A stretch of 15,362 bases of DNA from DASRHT01 sp035293765 (GTDB taxonomy: Bacteria > Chloroflexota > Ktedonobacteria > Ktedonobacterales > Ktedonobacteraceae). Shown piece by piece: positions 1 to 6,868 of the stretch. The notes beneath the pieces were generated by a model. That model was not told where the DNA came from, searched no databases, and worked only from the letters and a program-made list of their open reading frames with translations. Both the position numbers and the translations under genes were made by a program. Position 1 is the first letter of the stretch, and the number at the start of each line of letters is the position of its first letter. The stretch spans positions 1 through 15,362 of the forward strand of contig DATGMF010000024.1 of assembly GCA_035293765.1 (NCBI GenBank), in the 5' to 3' direction.

Positions 1-45
1 CAGGCTGGCAACGCACCCGATGGTATGAACTTGAACACTCCCTGA
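1..45 (+). CDS. tnpB: C-terminal 14 codons of a probable TnpB (partial)
   Basis: The first forward frame is open from the window edge to a TGA at 43-45 and encodes QAGNAPDGMNLNTP. On its own this tail is too short to identify. It is followed after about 70 bases by a compact hairpin and a short conserved-looking tail of the kind seen just after tnpB/orfB in IS200/IS605 and IS607 elements, so I infer the end of a TnpB RNA-guided nuclease. The catalytic RuvC and zinc-finger parts would lie outside the window. Alternative: the end of any other gene, with the hairpin serving only as a terminator. Confidence 0.45.
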   Translation, partial: QAGNAPDGMNLNTP

Positions 46-141
46 TAACGGAGTTCTTCCGAACTGAGTCTGGTCATGTCGGCTTACCACAGAGCATTCG
101 CCTTGCTGCAAGCCCCCGCTTTCAAGCGGGTGGTTCATGAC
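46..141 (+). ncRNA. Candidate omega/reRNA scaffold of the adjacent TnpB
   Basis: In known IS200/IS605 elements the guide RNA of TnpB is transcribed in the tnpB direction across the end of the gene and the right end, and its 3' guide is the flanking host DNA. The interval here has the expected length and two stem-loops (52-65 and 115-130). If this is correct, the guide would begin near 142. No promoter or processing site can be assigned from sequence alone. Confidence 0.3.
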
Positions 142-178
142 CTACGCTAATATTGTAGTCCGTGGGAAGACAATAGTG

Positions 179-196
179 AAGGGGATTTTTCCCCTT
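179..196 (-). terminator. Possible terminator of the FAD monooxygenase operon
   Basis: AAGGGG at 179-184 pairs with CCCCTT at 191-196 across a 6-base loop, 11 bases past the monooxygenase stop. The U-tract on the minus strand is poor, so termination may be weak. Confidence 0.35.
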
Positions 197-206
197 TCCA
201 TCCATA

Positions 207-1454
207 TCACTTATCGGCTTTTACGTGCGCGGGCCAGAGGCCGAAGCCGATCAGCCGGGCGGGAAAATTACGAATCATGGGGACGTGCAGCAAGAAACGC
301 AACAGTGGAGGAATAGTGATGGCCCGATCCGAGCTCAGCACATTCGCCAGAACGTTTCTCTGAACGGCGCTCTGGAAGGTCTGAATAACCCGCGTCGGCA
401 ACTCGCGCTGGCGTTGTACTTTCGCCAGGTCGCTCGTCTCAGCGATGCCATACTTGAGCTTACCACCGAGCACATTCGCCGCCACGACGGCATCCTGGAT
501 AGCGTAATTGATGCCAACGCCCCCCACGGGCGACATCACATGCGCGGCATCGCCAATCAGCAGCAGTCCCGGGCGATACCAGCGGGGCAGACGGCTTGAC
601 TCGACCGAGAGTACCGAAATCTGTTTCCACTCGGTCAGCTCCTGCACGCGATCAGCCATTTGGGGCGCGAGTTCAGCCACCCTCTGGCGCAGGTGCTCCA
701 GACCAGTTGCACGTACCTGCTGATACTGCCCTTTCGGGATCACATAGCCCACCTGCCAGTAGTCAAAGCGGTTAATGAACACCAGGAACAACTGCTTACC
801 AAAACGTCCGAAGATTTCATCAGCATCGGTTGGCTTGCGCGAGAGGCGGAACCACAGGACATCCATCGGAGGGGAGGTTGTAACCGGCTCAAAACCCGCC
901 AGCTTACGGATACGCGAGAAGCGACCATCCGCCGCCACTGTGAGCGCAGCCCGCACCTCGTACCAGCCATCCGTTCCCCGATAGCGCACACCACAAACGC
1001 GCCCGTCTTCTTCAATCAGCTCATCCACCTGCGCCCCCATCACGAGCTGGAAACTGGGGTAGCATTTCGCCTCTTCGGTGATGAAGCGCAAAAAATCAGC
1101 CTGGGGGAGAACCGCGATATAGGGGTACTTTACCTTCAAGCGGGTAAGATCGGCAACCGTCACCTCGCCGTCAGCAGCCTGAAAGGATATTTTGGGCATC
1201 TTTGTATGACGAATTTGCAGCAGCCGATCAACCACGCCGACTTCGTCCAGAATATTGAGCACTGAAGGATGGATCGTATCGCCGCGAAACTCGCGATCAA
1301 AATCCATATGCGCCTCCAGCAGCATAACCGGGATGCCTTTACGTGCCAGGAGCAGCGCCAGAATGGCACCGGCGGGACCTCCGCCAACAATGCAGCAAGT
1401 TGTTTGTTCTACGCGTTTTACCTCATGCGTGCGGCTAACAGTTTCTGGTTGCAT
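207..1454 (-). CDS. FAD-dependent monooxygenase (UbiH/PHBH-like, group A)
   Basis: The 415-residue protein is a single-component flavoprotein hydroxylase that would use FAD, NAD(P)H and O2 to oxidise an aromatic or polyketide-like substrate in the cytoplasm. The N-terminal Rossmann motif GGGPAG is at residues 24-29, with the ribose-binding Glu at the end of strand two (E47). The mid-protein AADG motif is at 174-177. The third FAD motif, GDAAHVMSPVGGVGINYAIQDA, is at about 301-322. The length fits the family. The start is fixed by AAGGAGA just upstream of the ATG. It lies 61 bases downstream of a TetR gene on the same strand and is probably co-transcribed and repressed by it. The substrate cannot be read from the sequence. 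Antibiotic or xenobiotic inactivation and secondary-metabolite tailoring are both possible. Confidence 0.88.
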   Translation of the reverse strand: MQPETVSRTHEVKRVEQTTCCIVGGGPAGAILALLLARKGIPVMLLEAHMDFDREFRGDTIHPSVLNILDEVGVVDRLLQIRHTKMPKISFQAADGEVTVADLTRLKVKYPYIAVLPQADFLRFITEEAKCYPSFQLVMGAQVDELIEEDGRVCGVRYRGTDGWYEVRAALTVAADGRFSRIRKLAGFEPVTTSPPMDVLWFRLSRKPTDADEIFGRFGKQLFLVFINRFDYWQVGYVIPKGQYQQVRATGLEHLRQRVAELAPQMADRVQELTEWKQISVLSVESSRLPRWYRPGLLLIGDAAHVMSPVGGVGINYAIQDAVVAANVLGGKLKYGIAETSDLAKVQRQRELPTRVIQTFQSAVQRNVLANVLSSDRAITIPPLLRFLLHVPMIRNFPARLIGFGLWPAHVKADK

Positions 1455-1492
1455 GGGAATCTCCTTTTAAGAATAGCCTTTAACTTAGCGCT

Positions 1493-1502
1493 CAATTAAT
1501 TG
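1493..1502. promoter_or_regulatory. Palindrome between tetR and the monooxygenase gene
   Basis: A perfect 10-bp palindrome, CAATTAATTG, is flanked by TTAGC (1486-1490) and GCTAA (1502-1506) in inverted orientation, in the 61-base gap upstream of the monooxygenase. Its TTAAT core resembles the arms of the operator upstream of tetR, so it may be a secondary regulator site. No convincing promoter accompanies it. Confidence 0.3.
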
Positions 1503-1515
1503 CTAACAAAAAAAT

Positions 1516-2124
1516 TTATCGTGGTAGCAGGCCATTAAGTACAATATCGACCAGGGCATCAGCAATCTCTTCGTGGCTCAGAGCAAGTGCCCCCGTATCA
1601 CGCAACACCTGGCGGCGCAATACGAACCCCATCATGCTGGAGATGAATACGTGAGCGACACGCGTGGGGTCGGTCTGGCGCAACTCGCCGCTCTCCATTT
1701 TCGACGAGAGATATTTGCTGAGCAAATTCACCACTTGTTGAAACATATCTGTGCCGAAAGGAGAGATAGCCGGATTATGGATCACTTCCGGCAAAAGCAT
1801 ATGGATCAGCGGCACAAACTTTTCACCCTCGACAATAGCCAGCACGCGCAGGGTCAGAAAACGTAGCAGCACCGCCGGAGGCTGCACCAGCGCCTCCGTT
1901 GGCAGCGTTCTCAGCATATGCAGAGGGGAACGGGCCTCAACGATTGCGCGGAAGACTGCCTCTTTATTCTCAAAGTAATGATAAATCAGACCAGGTGTAA
2001 TGCCAGCTTCGCGGGCAATATCTCTATTTGTTGCCCTGGTGAGTCCTTTCTCGGCAAAGACGCGCATAGCCGCATCGATAATTTGTTCGCGCCGGTCTTC
2101 TACAACCTTTGGTGTTCTCGCCAT
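1516..2124 (-). CDS. TetR/AcrR family transcriptional repressor
   Basis: The 202-residue protein has the typical TetR size and layout. Residues 11-58 form the N-terminal DNA-binding domain (RREQIIDAAMRVFAEKGLTRATNRDIAREAG, then ITPGLIYHYFENKEAVFRAI), with the recognition helix at about 42-51. The remainder is the helical ligand-binding and dimer domain, which diverges and does not reveal the ligand. It is the first gene of a minus-strand pair with the FAD monooxygenase, which suggests that a substrate of that enzyme relieves repression. A strong promoter with an operator-like inverted repeat over its start site lies about 55-105 bases upstream, so autoregulation is likely. The Shine-Dalgarno before the ATG is weak. 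Confidence 0.92.
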   Translation of the reverse strand: MARTPKVVEDRREQIIDAAMRVFAEKGLTRATNRDIAREAGITPGLIYHYFENKEAVFRAIVEARSPLHMLRTLPTEALVQPPAVLLRFLTLRVLAIVEGEKFVPLIHMLLPEVIHNPAISPFGTDMFQQVVNLLSKYLSSKMESGELRQTDPTRVAHVFISSMMGFVLRRQVLRDTGALALSHEEIADALVDIVLNGLLPR

Positions 2125-2178
2125 ACGAAACGCTCGCTTCTCGTCGGGATAGGACCTGCCTCTGTCCCATCCTGAATA

Positions 2179-2198
2179 TTAATTGACTGACCGATTAA
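2179..2198. promoter_or_regulatory. Operator-like inverted repeat, probable TetR site
   Basis: Arms TTAAT (2179-2183) and ATTAA (2194-2198) enclose a centre TGACTGACCG whose mismatching positions are all transitions. This 20-base imperfect dyad lies just downstream of the -10 box and over the predicted start site of the tetR operon, the usual place for an autorepressor operator. Assignment to this TetR is inferred. Confidence 0.55.
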
Positions 2199-2202
2199 TT
2201 AC

Positions 2203-2231
2203 ATTATAAAAGATCAAGCGGCAAAAGTCAA
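2203..2231 (-). promoter_or_regulatory. Sigma-A-type promoter of the tetR-monooxygenase operon
   Basis: On the minus strand, TTGACT (2226-2231) and TATAAT (2203-2208) are separated by exactly 17 bases. This is 5/6 and 6/6 to consensus. Transcription would start near 2196, giving a leader of about 70 bases. Confidence 0.75.
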
Positions 2232-2318
2232 GGGTGGGGAGAAACAGGATTGGGGCACCCTGGAGATGCCCTTGCTAACGGGGTAGCTGTTATTTAAGAA
2301 CGCTTATTGGCGGAGGTG

Positions 2319-2546
2319 CTATGAAACAAGATCGAGGGTCGCCACGCCCAGCACGCGTGCCAGCAAGCGGAGATGATAAGGCTGCGGAGTTTCCCTCCCG
2401 TTCTCCAGGTGAGAGATAGTATCTTTACGCAGACCTGTCATGTCTGCGAGTTGTCCGAGGCTCAGCCCTTTGCGTTGCCGAAGAATGCGAAGGTTGGGAA
2501 TACCGTGAGGTCGCGCTGCCTTTTCCTTAGAAGTTGACTGTTTCAT
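2319..2546 (-). CDS. Small XRE/Cro-CI family DNA-binding protein
   Basis: The 75-residue protein is almost entirely a helix-turn-helix domain. Residues about 18-73 read IPNLRILRQRKGLSLGQLADMTG, LRKDTISHLENGRETPQPYHLRLLARVLGV, matching the HTH_3 fold with its recognition helix in LRKDTISHLENG. An upstream in-frame ATG at 2580-2582 exists, but the strong AAAGGAGAG four bases before the 2546 ATG decides the shorter start. There is no sensing domain, so it is probably a simple repressor or modulator. It is divergent from the alpha/beta hydrolase across a 370-base gap and could control it, but no partner is evident. A weak 5-bp hairpin (about 2255-2275) follows it. Confidence 0.8.
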   Translation of the reverse strand: MKQSTSKEKAARPHGIPNLRILRQRKGLSLGQLADMTGLRKDTISHLENGRETPQPYHLRLLARVLGVATLDLVS

Positions 2547-2918
2547 TTGCCTCTCCTTTGAGGTGTGATTACCAAAATACATCTATGGCGACCGTTTTCC
2601 TCTTTTCCGGCGACATTGCCAGCAAAGAAAGTACGCCATAAACTATCTTACATCAAAAGGGAACATCCCTGCAATATGCAGAGTACCAGACGCGCTCATC
2701 CTTTGTCCAGATTTCCTTGAAATCTTATACCAGATGCCCCATCTAGTTTACATAATCTTAACCGATCATGAAGCATATATTCTCTCTATTATGCCTTACG
2801 TAATAAGGCGCCTGCCGGTTAGAGAAATAAGTGTGGGATTTTTCTCTTTTGTCGATTACAGAGAGCAGTAAAAAAGCTTACTACAATGGTGCGCATTTGC
2901 AGAAGGGGGCCAATACGA
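2547..2918. promoter_or_regulatory. Divergent intergenic region between XRE gene and hydrolase
   Basis: No gene is supported in this 370-base stretch. It holds the XRE ribosome-binding site (2551-2559) and a weak candidate forward promoter, TTGTCC at 2703-2708, 17 bases, TATACC at 2726-2731. That spacer contains a small dyad, GATTTC/GAAATC, at 2710-2724. A 6-bp stem-loop, GCCTTA/TAAGGC, is at 2793-2809. Which of these signals is used cannot be decided here. The dyad next to the -10 box is a possible operator for the XRE protein. Confidence 0.3.
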
Positions 2919-3977
2919 ATGACTGACTATGTTGTATTTATCCACGGTGTCAATACTCGTGAGGCCAGAGAGACGCCTCATTATGCCGACGCTCTTTTCA
3001 CACAGCTTCAAAAAGAGGTCGGCAACGACCTCGCTCTGAAATCAATACCGCTCTATTGGGGTGATGTGAATAGTTATGCTGAGCAAGAGCTTTTAAAGCT
3101 GTATAAAGACTCTTCCTGCTGGTCCCAGCTCTTTTTTCAGGACCTTCGTGAAAAGCAACTGCTCCAATTTACCGGTGATGCAGCACTTTTCATCAGCCGC
3201 TGCACGGGCATGGCTGTCGTAGAAGAGCTTAAAAAGCAACTGAAACAAGGGCTAGAGGGATACAACGCGAACACAGATCGGCTCCACCTGATCACCCATA
3301 GCATGGGCACAGTCATCCTTTTTGATATCCTGTTTAGCAAACGCTGGGATTATGATCACGTAAGCCAGCCTTACAGCGGGGCAGAAGAGATTCGTGATTT
3401 GTTCTTTGGGCTCCCGCCTGATGAGCAGACGGGGATTCTCTTATGCAGCATCACAACAATGGGTTCACCCATCGATATCTATAGCTTGATGATGTGTCCT
3501 GAGACAAACATGCCAAAGACCCATGACATCACCGACCGTCTCGAAAATATGCTACAGTCCATCAATACAAGGCTAAATGCGCGCCTGCCGTGGCGCAATT
3601 TTATCCATCCCGCTGATATCATTGCATTTCCTCTTGCCAGGCTGCTACCGGAGATGCTCGACCAATCCAATGCCTTTTTTGATATCAAAGACATCCTCAC
3701 CGCGCCAGGCGTCGGGATGGGGCTTGCCGGAAGCGATGGGAACATTGCCAACTTACATCTACTGTCAAACACAATGAGTCTGCAAGCGATCATGGGCATG
3801 AATCTGCCGGATATCCTCAAAAAGGCGGGGCACTTAGCAGAATTAGCGCAGTTGATGCTGTATGCTGGCTCTGCTCATGGGAGTTATTGGACCGAGCAAA
3901 CAGTTGTGAGTGAGATTGCGACGATGATCAAAACGGTCGCGCAACAGGTACAATCGACTCGGGCAGCGGTGCATTAA
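2919..3977 (+). CDS. Alpha/beta-fold serine hydrolase (lipase/esterase-like)
   Basis: The 352-residue protein begins with the beta strand and oxyanion loop YVVFIHGVNTRE. It carries a nucleophile elbow THSMGT with Ser128, a conserved-looking NFIHPADIIAFPL segment with candidate Asp232, and AHGSYWTE with candidate His320, in the order expected of a Ser-Asp-His triad. There is no signal peptide, so it should act in the cytoplasm. The likely substrates are esters or lipids, but the specificity is unknown. The start at 2919 is preferred over an in-frame ATG at 2886 because AGAAGGGGG lies nine bases before it and the upstream ATG has no ribosome site. The gene stands alone, 257 bases before the receiver-like gene. 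No clear terminator follows. Confidence 0.8.
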   Translation: MTDYVVFIHGVNTREARETPHYADALFTQLQKEVGNDLALKSIPLYWGDVNSYAEQELLKLYKDSSCWSQLFFQDLREKQLLQFTGDAALFISRCTGMAVVEELKKQLKQGLEGYNANTDRLHLITHSMGTVILFDILFSKRWDYDHVSQPYSGAEEIRDLFFGLPPDEQTGILLCSITTMGSPIDIYSLMMCPETNMPKTHDITDRLENMLQSINTRLNARLPWRNFIHPADIIAFPLARLLPEMLDQSNAFFDIKDILTAPGVGMGLAGSDGNIANLHLLSNTMSLQAIMGMNLPDILKKAGHLAELAQLMLYAGSAHGSYWTEQTVVSEIATMIKTVAQQVQSTRAAVH

Positions 3978-4074
3978 AGGATGCTGCGCGCCACAATCTA
4001 CCTGGAGTTTCAAGCAGCACGGAACAGGCCGAGAACTCACGATTAGGACATAAAGGCGACTTTTGAAGTGTCTC

Positions 4075-4103
4075 TTCACAAGCCGTGCTTAGTTTGCTAT
4101 ACT
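4075..4103 (+). promoter_or_regulatory. Promoter of the receiver/coiled-coil gene
   Basis: TTCACA (4075-4080), a 17-base spacer, then TATACT (4098-4103) preceded by TGC, giving an extended -10. The hexamers are 5/6 and 5/6. The start would be near 4110, leaving a leader of about 125 bases that includes a palindrome GGAAGCTTCC followed by six T. Confidence 0.6.
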
Positions 4104-4234
4104 TCCTCTCATACGCTGGAAGCTTCCTTTTTTCTTAGCCTGGAGGCTCCCGCGTGTCAACACGTTTTTGCATGATTAAACAGAATCGGTGAGGAAAATG
4201 TGTTTCCCCTGTATACCAAAGATTGGAGCGGCGG

Positions 4235-4990
4235 ATGGAAGCGTCTATCAATCTCCGTGTGGGAGTGTATATCACACAACCAACCACACTTAACCTTGTC
4301 CGAGCCATGCTCGCAGAGGCTGAGCACCATATTCTGCTCGATGATGACTCACAGACCCTCACCGCATATCTTGAGACGATTCTTGATCACCTCTCACCCG
4401 CCTCATCATCGTCTTGCTATGATCTACTGATTCTCGGTCCAGGAGAATCTGCAGCGCTCTGTGAGTTCCAGGTACTGCAAACGCTTTCGCGTTTGCTCGC
4501 CCTGCGCACTCTCCCTATCATCCTACTCACCGACGCAGCGCCTTCGCAAATCGGAGGATGGCTGCAATTTCCTCTGGTTGCTGTGCTCCCAGAGCATCCA
4601 CTGCCGATGCCTCTCTTCTTTCAGACGCTCGGTCAACTGGCCCATTTCTCTGCTGATCTCCCTCAGCATACGAATCAAAGGTGTCATGGACAATTGCTTG
4701 AGATGGAGCGCAAGCGCATCGCCGCGCGGCATCGATGGCTAGAGCAGCGGCAAGAATGGCTAGAGCAGCGGCAAATCTGGCTTGATCAGAGACACGCCTG
4801 GCTAGAGGCAAGGGGGAAAGAACATGATCCTCAGCACGAGTGGCTCTCGGAACAACGCATCTGGCTAGAGCAACAGAGAAGCGATGTCGAGGAGCAACAA
4901 AAGCACTTGAGTGATCTGCGGTGGTGGCTCCGCAACTATCAAAACAGGATCGACGAAGAGCAACCTCCTTCCAAGCGTTCACAGCAATAA
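4235..4990 (+). CDS. Degenerate receiver-like domain fused to a Trp-heptad coiled coil
   Basis: This 251-residue protein is not recognised as a named family. Residues 5-140 alternate strands and helices like a response-regulator receiver: LRVGVYITQP, YDLLILGPG, LPIILLTDA, VAVLPEHPLPMPLFFQTL. The acidic pair of strand one and the phospho-acceptor Asp after strand three are absent (LILGPG), so it would be a pseudo-receiver if the fold is right. From about 155 to the C-terminus it is highly charged with a seven-residue period: Trp-Leu recurs every 21 bases at 4736, 4757, 4778, 4799, 4841 and 4862, in units such as WLEQRQE. This predicts a Trp-rich coiled coil. The ATG at 4235 has GGAG six bases upstream. 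A TTG at 4223 is a poorer alternative. It is a likely cytoplasmic scaffold or oligomerising signal protein. Function unknown. Confidence 0.7.
   Translation: MEASINLRVGVYITQPTTLNLVRAMLAEAEHHILLDDDSQTLTAYLETILDHLSPASSSSCYDLLILGPGESAALCEFQVLQTLSRLLALRTLPIILLTDAAPSQIGGWLQFPLVAVLPEHPLPMPLFFQTLGQLAHFSADLPQHTNQRCHGQLLEMERKRIAARHRWLEQRQEWLEQRQIWLDQRHAWLEARGKEHDPQHEWLSEQRIWLEQQRSDVEEQQKHLSDLRWWLRNYQNRIDEEQPPSKRSQQ
4736..4882 (+). repeat. 21-bp tandem repeats encoding WLEQRQx heptads
   Basis: TGG codons recur at exact 21-base steps (4736, 4757, 4778, 4799, then 4841 and 4862 after one degenerate unit). The first two units are nearly identical in DNA (tggctagagcagcggcaa), indicating recent duplication. 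Later units keep the amino-acid pattern but differ in codons. Confidence 0.85.
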
Positions 4991-5055
4991 ATGCTGAAAA
5001 AACGAGAAGGGTCTCCATCATAACTTCTTCCTCTGGCATGCCCGAACATCTGCCA

Positions 5056-6801
5056 TTAATGGCCGGTCGTGGATACCCACCAATCGGCGCTATTCCATAA
5101 ATTAGCCACTTGATCGGGGTGGGGCAAGACGTTCTGGACGCGGATAGCCACCACCATGATGTTTATTTCGGTGTAGAGGGGGATCACGTACGCCTGCTCG
5201 GCAAGGCGGTGCAGGAAATGATGGTAGGCGGCGACTCTATCAGGGAATGAGACGGCATCACGTCCCTGCTGCAATGCTTGATCGATGATAGGATCGTTAA
5301 CGCGACCATAGTTGCCAAGATCGGGGTGGACGCTATCGGGGATCTGGGAGGAGTGGAACACCGCATATTCATCGTCTGGCTCAGGGCTATTGGCATAGGT
5401 GAATAGCGCCATGTCATAGGCTCCGGTTGCCAGGATGCCGCCTCTGGTGTATACGCCAAAAAACGTACTAAGAGGATAATAGCTGATCTGCACTGCGATA
5501 CCGACCGCCTGGAGATCGTGCTGAATCGCCTGAGCTACGGCAGCTCGCAGCGGCTGGTCGCTGGTCGTCACCAGGCGAAGCGTGAAAGCCTGCCCTGCCT
5601 TCCTCAATTTCCCTTGCGTATCTGGCAGCCAACCAGCTTGCGCAAATAATTTGCGGGCAGAGGCCGGGTCGTACACTGAGGGCTGGATGGTCGCATCGTG
5701 GTATAACGAAGGCGCAGGCTCTACCTGCGTGGCCCGCCGCGCACAATCGGGCATGTGCAGAACCGCCTTGATGATACCGCAGATATCAAGCGATTGTTGG
5801 ATGGCCTGGCGCACATTCAGATCACGCAGTTGGGGACTGGCATTATTGAGGTCGAGATGTTCATAGGCGGCGGTCGCAACCCGCAATACGTTCAGGTTGG
5901 AGGGCAGGTGCGAGAGCGCAGGAAGGTCGTTTTCCATGTATCCCTGGCTTACATCAACCTCTCCACGCTGTACCGCCTGGATAAGTTCAGTTACGGAGCC
6001 ATATGACTGGTAGACGAGTTGCGCCAGAAAGGGGCCATGAAAGGTCGTAGAAGTGTAATCAGTATTTGGCCCCAGAGTGTAACGCTGCCCATCAAGCAAG
6101 TTTAAAAGCTTATAGGGGCCGCTTGTCACCTGGGGGTTCTGATAGACCGATGGCGTATTCTGGAGATCGATGGGCCGTAGCTTGCCCCATACATGCTGGG
6201 GAGCGGCATAAGGTAGGTAAAAAAGGTATGGTCCAAAGGGCCGCTTCATGTGCAGGATGACCGTAAAATTATCGGGTGTCTCAATGTTTGCTATCTGGTC
6301 ATACCCGCTGGTGAGGGTTGCGCCCGTGTCGGCATCTTGATTGAGACGCCACCAGTATTGAAAATCGCTCGCCACGATGGGTTGCCCATCCGACCAGCGC
6401 AGATCGTGGCGCAGATGCATCACAATCGTCTTTCCCTGATCCTGCACACCACCATTCTCCGGCAGTGGCACCTCCGTCAATTGATCGGGATGAACATGAA
6501 ACTGTTGATCATAGAAGACGGGACGAGCCCAAAGCGCATTATCCAGGGTGAAATCAGAGGGAGAGCTGGCGAAGAGGGGGTTCACGGCGCTCGGAAACTG
6601 AAGGCCAGCCAGAACCAGCTTGCCGGTATGGGCGTAAGCGGACGGAATGGGGGTAAAGCTATACGGCCCAAGAAGAGGTCGAGACGCTGATATTTGAGAG
6701 GAGGACGCGCCATCACTACAGGCCAGCAGCAGGCAACACAATGGACCGATGAGCAAAAAAGCAAGGACAGCGTGACAATGCCGGCCTCTACGACGGATCA
6801 T
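5056..6801 (-). CDS. Oligopeptide/dipeptide ABC transporter substrate-binding lipoprotein
   Basis: The protein is about 581 residues and belongs to the SBP family 5 (OppA/DppA-like) class. From the 6801 ATG it has a basic n-region, a hydrophobic core at about 11-27 and the lipobox LLAC with Cys28, so it should be a surface lipoprotein. Family features include LRHDLRWSDGQPIVASDFQYWWRLNQD, TSGPYKLLN, RDLNVRQAIQQSLD and ARKLFAQAGW. No permease or ATPase genes adjoin it. It follows an ECF sigma and anti-sigma-like gene on the same strand, which suggests a sensing role or a regulon member. In-frame ATGs at 6825 and 6864 are alternatives. The 6864 start would lie 4 bases after the anti-sigma stop. 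The 6801 start is chosen for the best signal peptide and an AGGGG just before it. The start region lies in a perfect hairpin. Confidence 0.88.
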   Translation of the reverse strand: MIRRRGRHCHAVLAFLLIGPLCCLLLACSDGASSSQISASRPLLGPYSFTPIPSAYAHTGKLVLAGLQFPSAVNPLFASSPSDFTLDNALWARPVFYDQQFHVHPDQLTEVPLPENGGVQDQGKTIVMHLRHDLRWSDGQPIVASDFQYWWRLNQDADTGATLTSGYDQIANIETPDNFTVILHMKRPFGPYLFYLPYAAPQHVWGKLRPIDLQNTPSVYQNPQVTSGPYKLLNLLDGQRYTLGPNTDYTSTTFHGPFLAQLVYQSYGSVTELIQAVQRGEVDVSQGYMENDLPALSHLPSNLNVLRVATAAYEHLDLNNASPQLRDLNVRQAIQQSLDICGIIKAVLHMPDCARRATQVEPAPSLYHDATIQPSVYDPASARKLFAQAGWLPDTQGKLRKAGQAFTLRLVTTSDQPLRAAVAQAIQHDLQAVGIAVQISYYPLSTFFGVYTRGGILATGAYDMALFTYANSPEPDDEYAVFHSSQIPDSVHPDLGNYGRVNDPIIDQALQQGRDAVSFPDRVAAYHHFLHRLAEQAYVIPLYTEINIMVVAIRVQNVLPHPDQVANLWNSADWWVSTTGH

Positions 6802-6837
6802 CGCCCCTGCTTTGAAATGCTGCATCCGTCGTAGAGG
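6785..6837 (-). promoter_or_regulatory. Perfect 14-bp inverted repeat around the lipoprotein start codon
   Basis: CCTCTACGACGGAT (6785-6798) is exactly complementary to 6824-6837, with a 25-base gap. In the mRNA the loop contains the AGGGG ribosome-site candidate and its last three bases are the ATG at 6801. Codons 2-6 form the 3' side of the stem. The ATG at 6825 sits on the other stem-loop junction. Such a structure would strongly affect translation initiation. Confidence 0.75.
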
Positions 6838-6868
6838 GCGTTGTATGTCAAGCCTTACGAACATGCCA

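Larger units (their letters stand above)
1..141 (+). mobile_element. Right end of an IS200/IS605-type transposon
   Basis: After the putative tnpB stop there is a stem-loop at 52-65 (arms AGTTC/GAACT, loop TTCC) and a second at 115-130 (arms CCCGCTT/AAGCGGG, 2-base loop). A short tail ending TTCATGAC at about 141 follows. A GC-rich subterminal hairpin a few bases inside the right end, with no terminal inverted repeats, is the hallmark of IS200/IS605 ends recognised by Y1 transposases. The exact boundary is inferred from the pattern. The left end and any tnpA are outside the window. Confidence 0.5.

Noticed and set aside
660..1265. 201-codon forward frame
   Set aside because: Antisense shadow of the FAD monooxygenase, which has all three flavoprotein motifs on the other strand.
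2255..2275. GGGCA/TGCCC hairpin downstream of the XRE gene
   Set aside because: Only 5 bp with a 9-base loop and no T-run on the minus strand; too weak to call a terminator.
2321..2419. 32-codon forward frame with GGAGG before its ATG, antisense to the XRE gene
   Set aside because: Good ribosome-like site but no promoter and a Pro/Arg/Ala-rich translation typical of antisense frames; likely coincidence.
4527..5039. 170-codon open frame on the minus strand
   Set aside because: Antisense shadow of the receiver/coiled-coil gene; low-complexity Ala/Arg-rich translation and no supported start.
5052..5063. 12-bp palindrome GCCATTAATGGC at the end of the lipoprotein gene
   Set aside because: It overlaps the stop codon and could pair only as a loopless dyad; no U-tract, so not called as a terminator.
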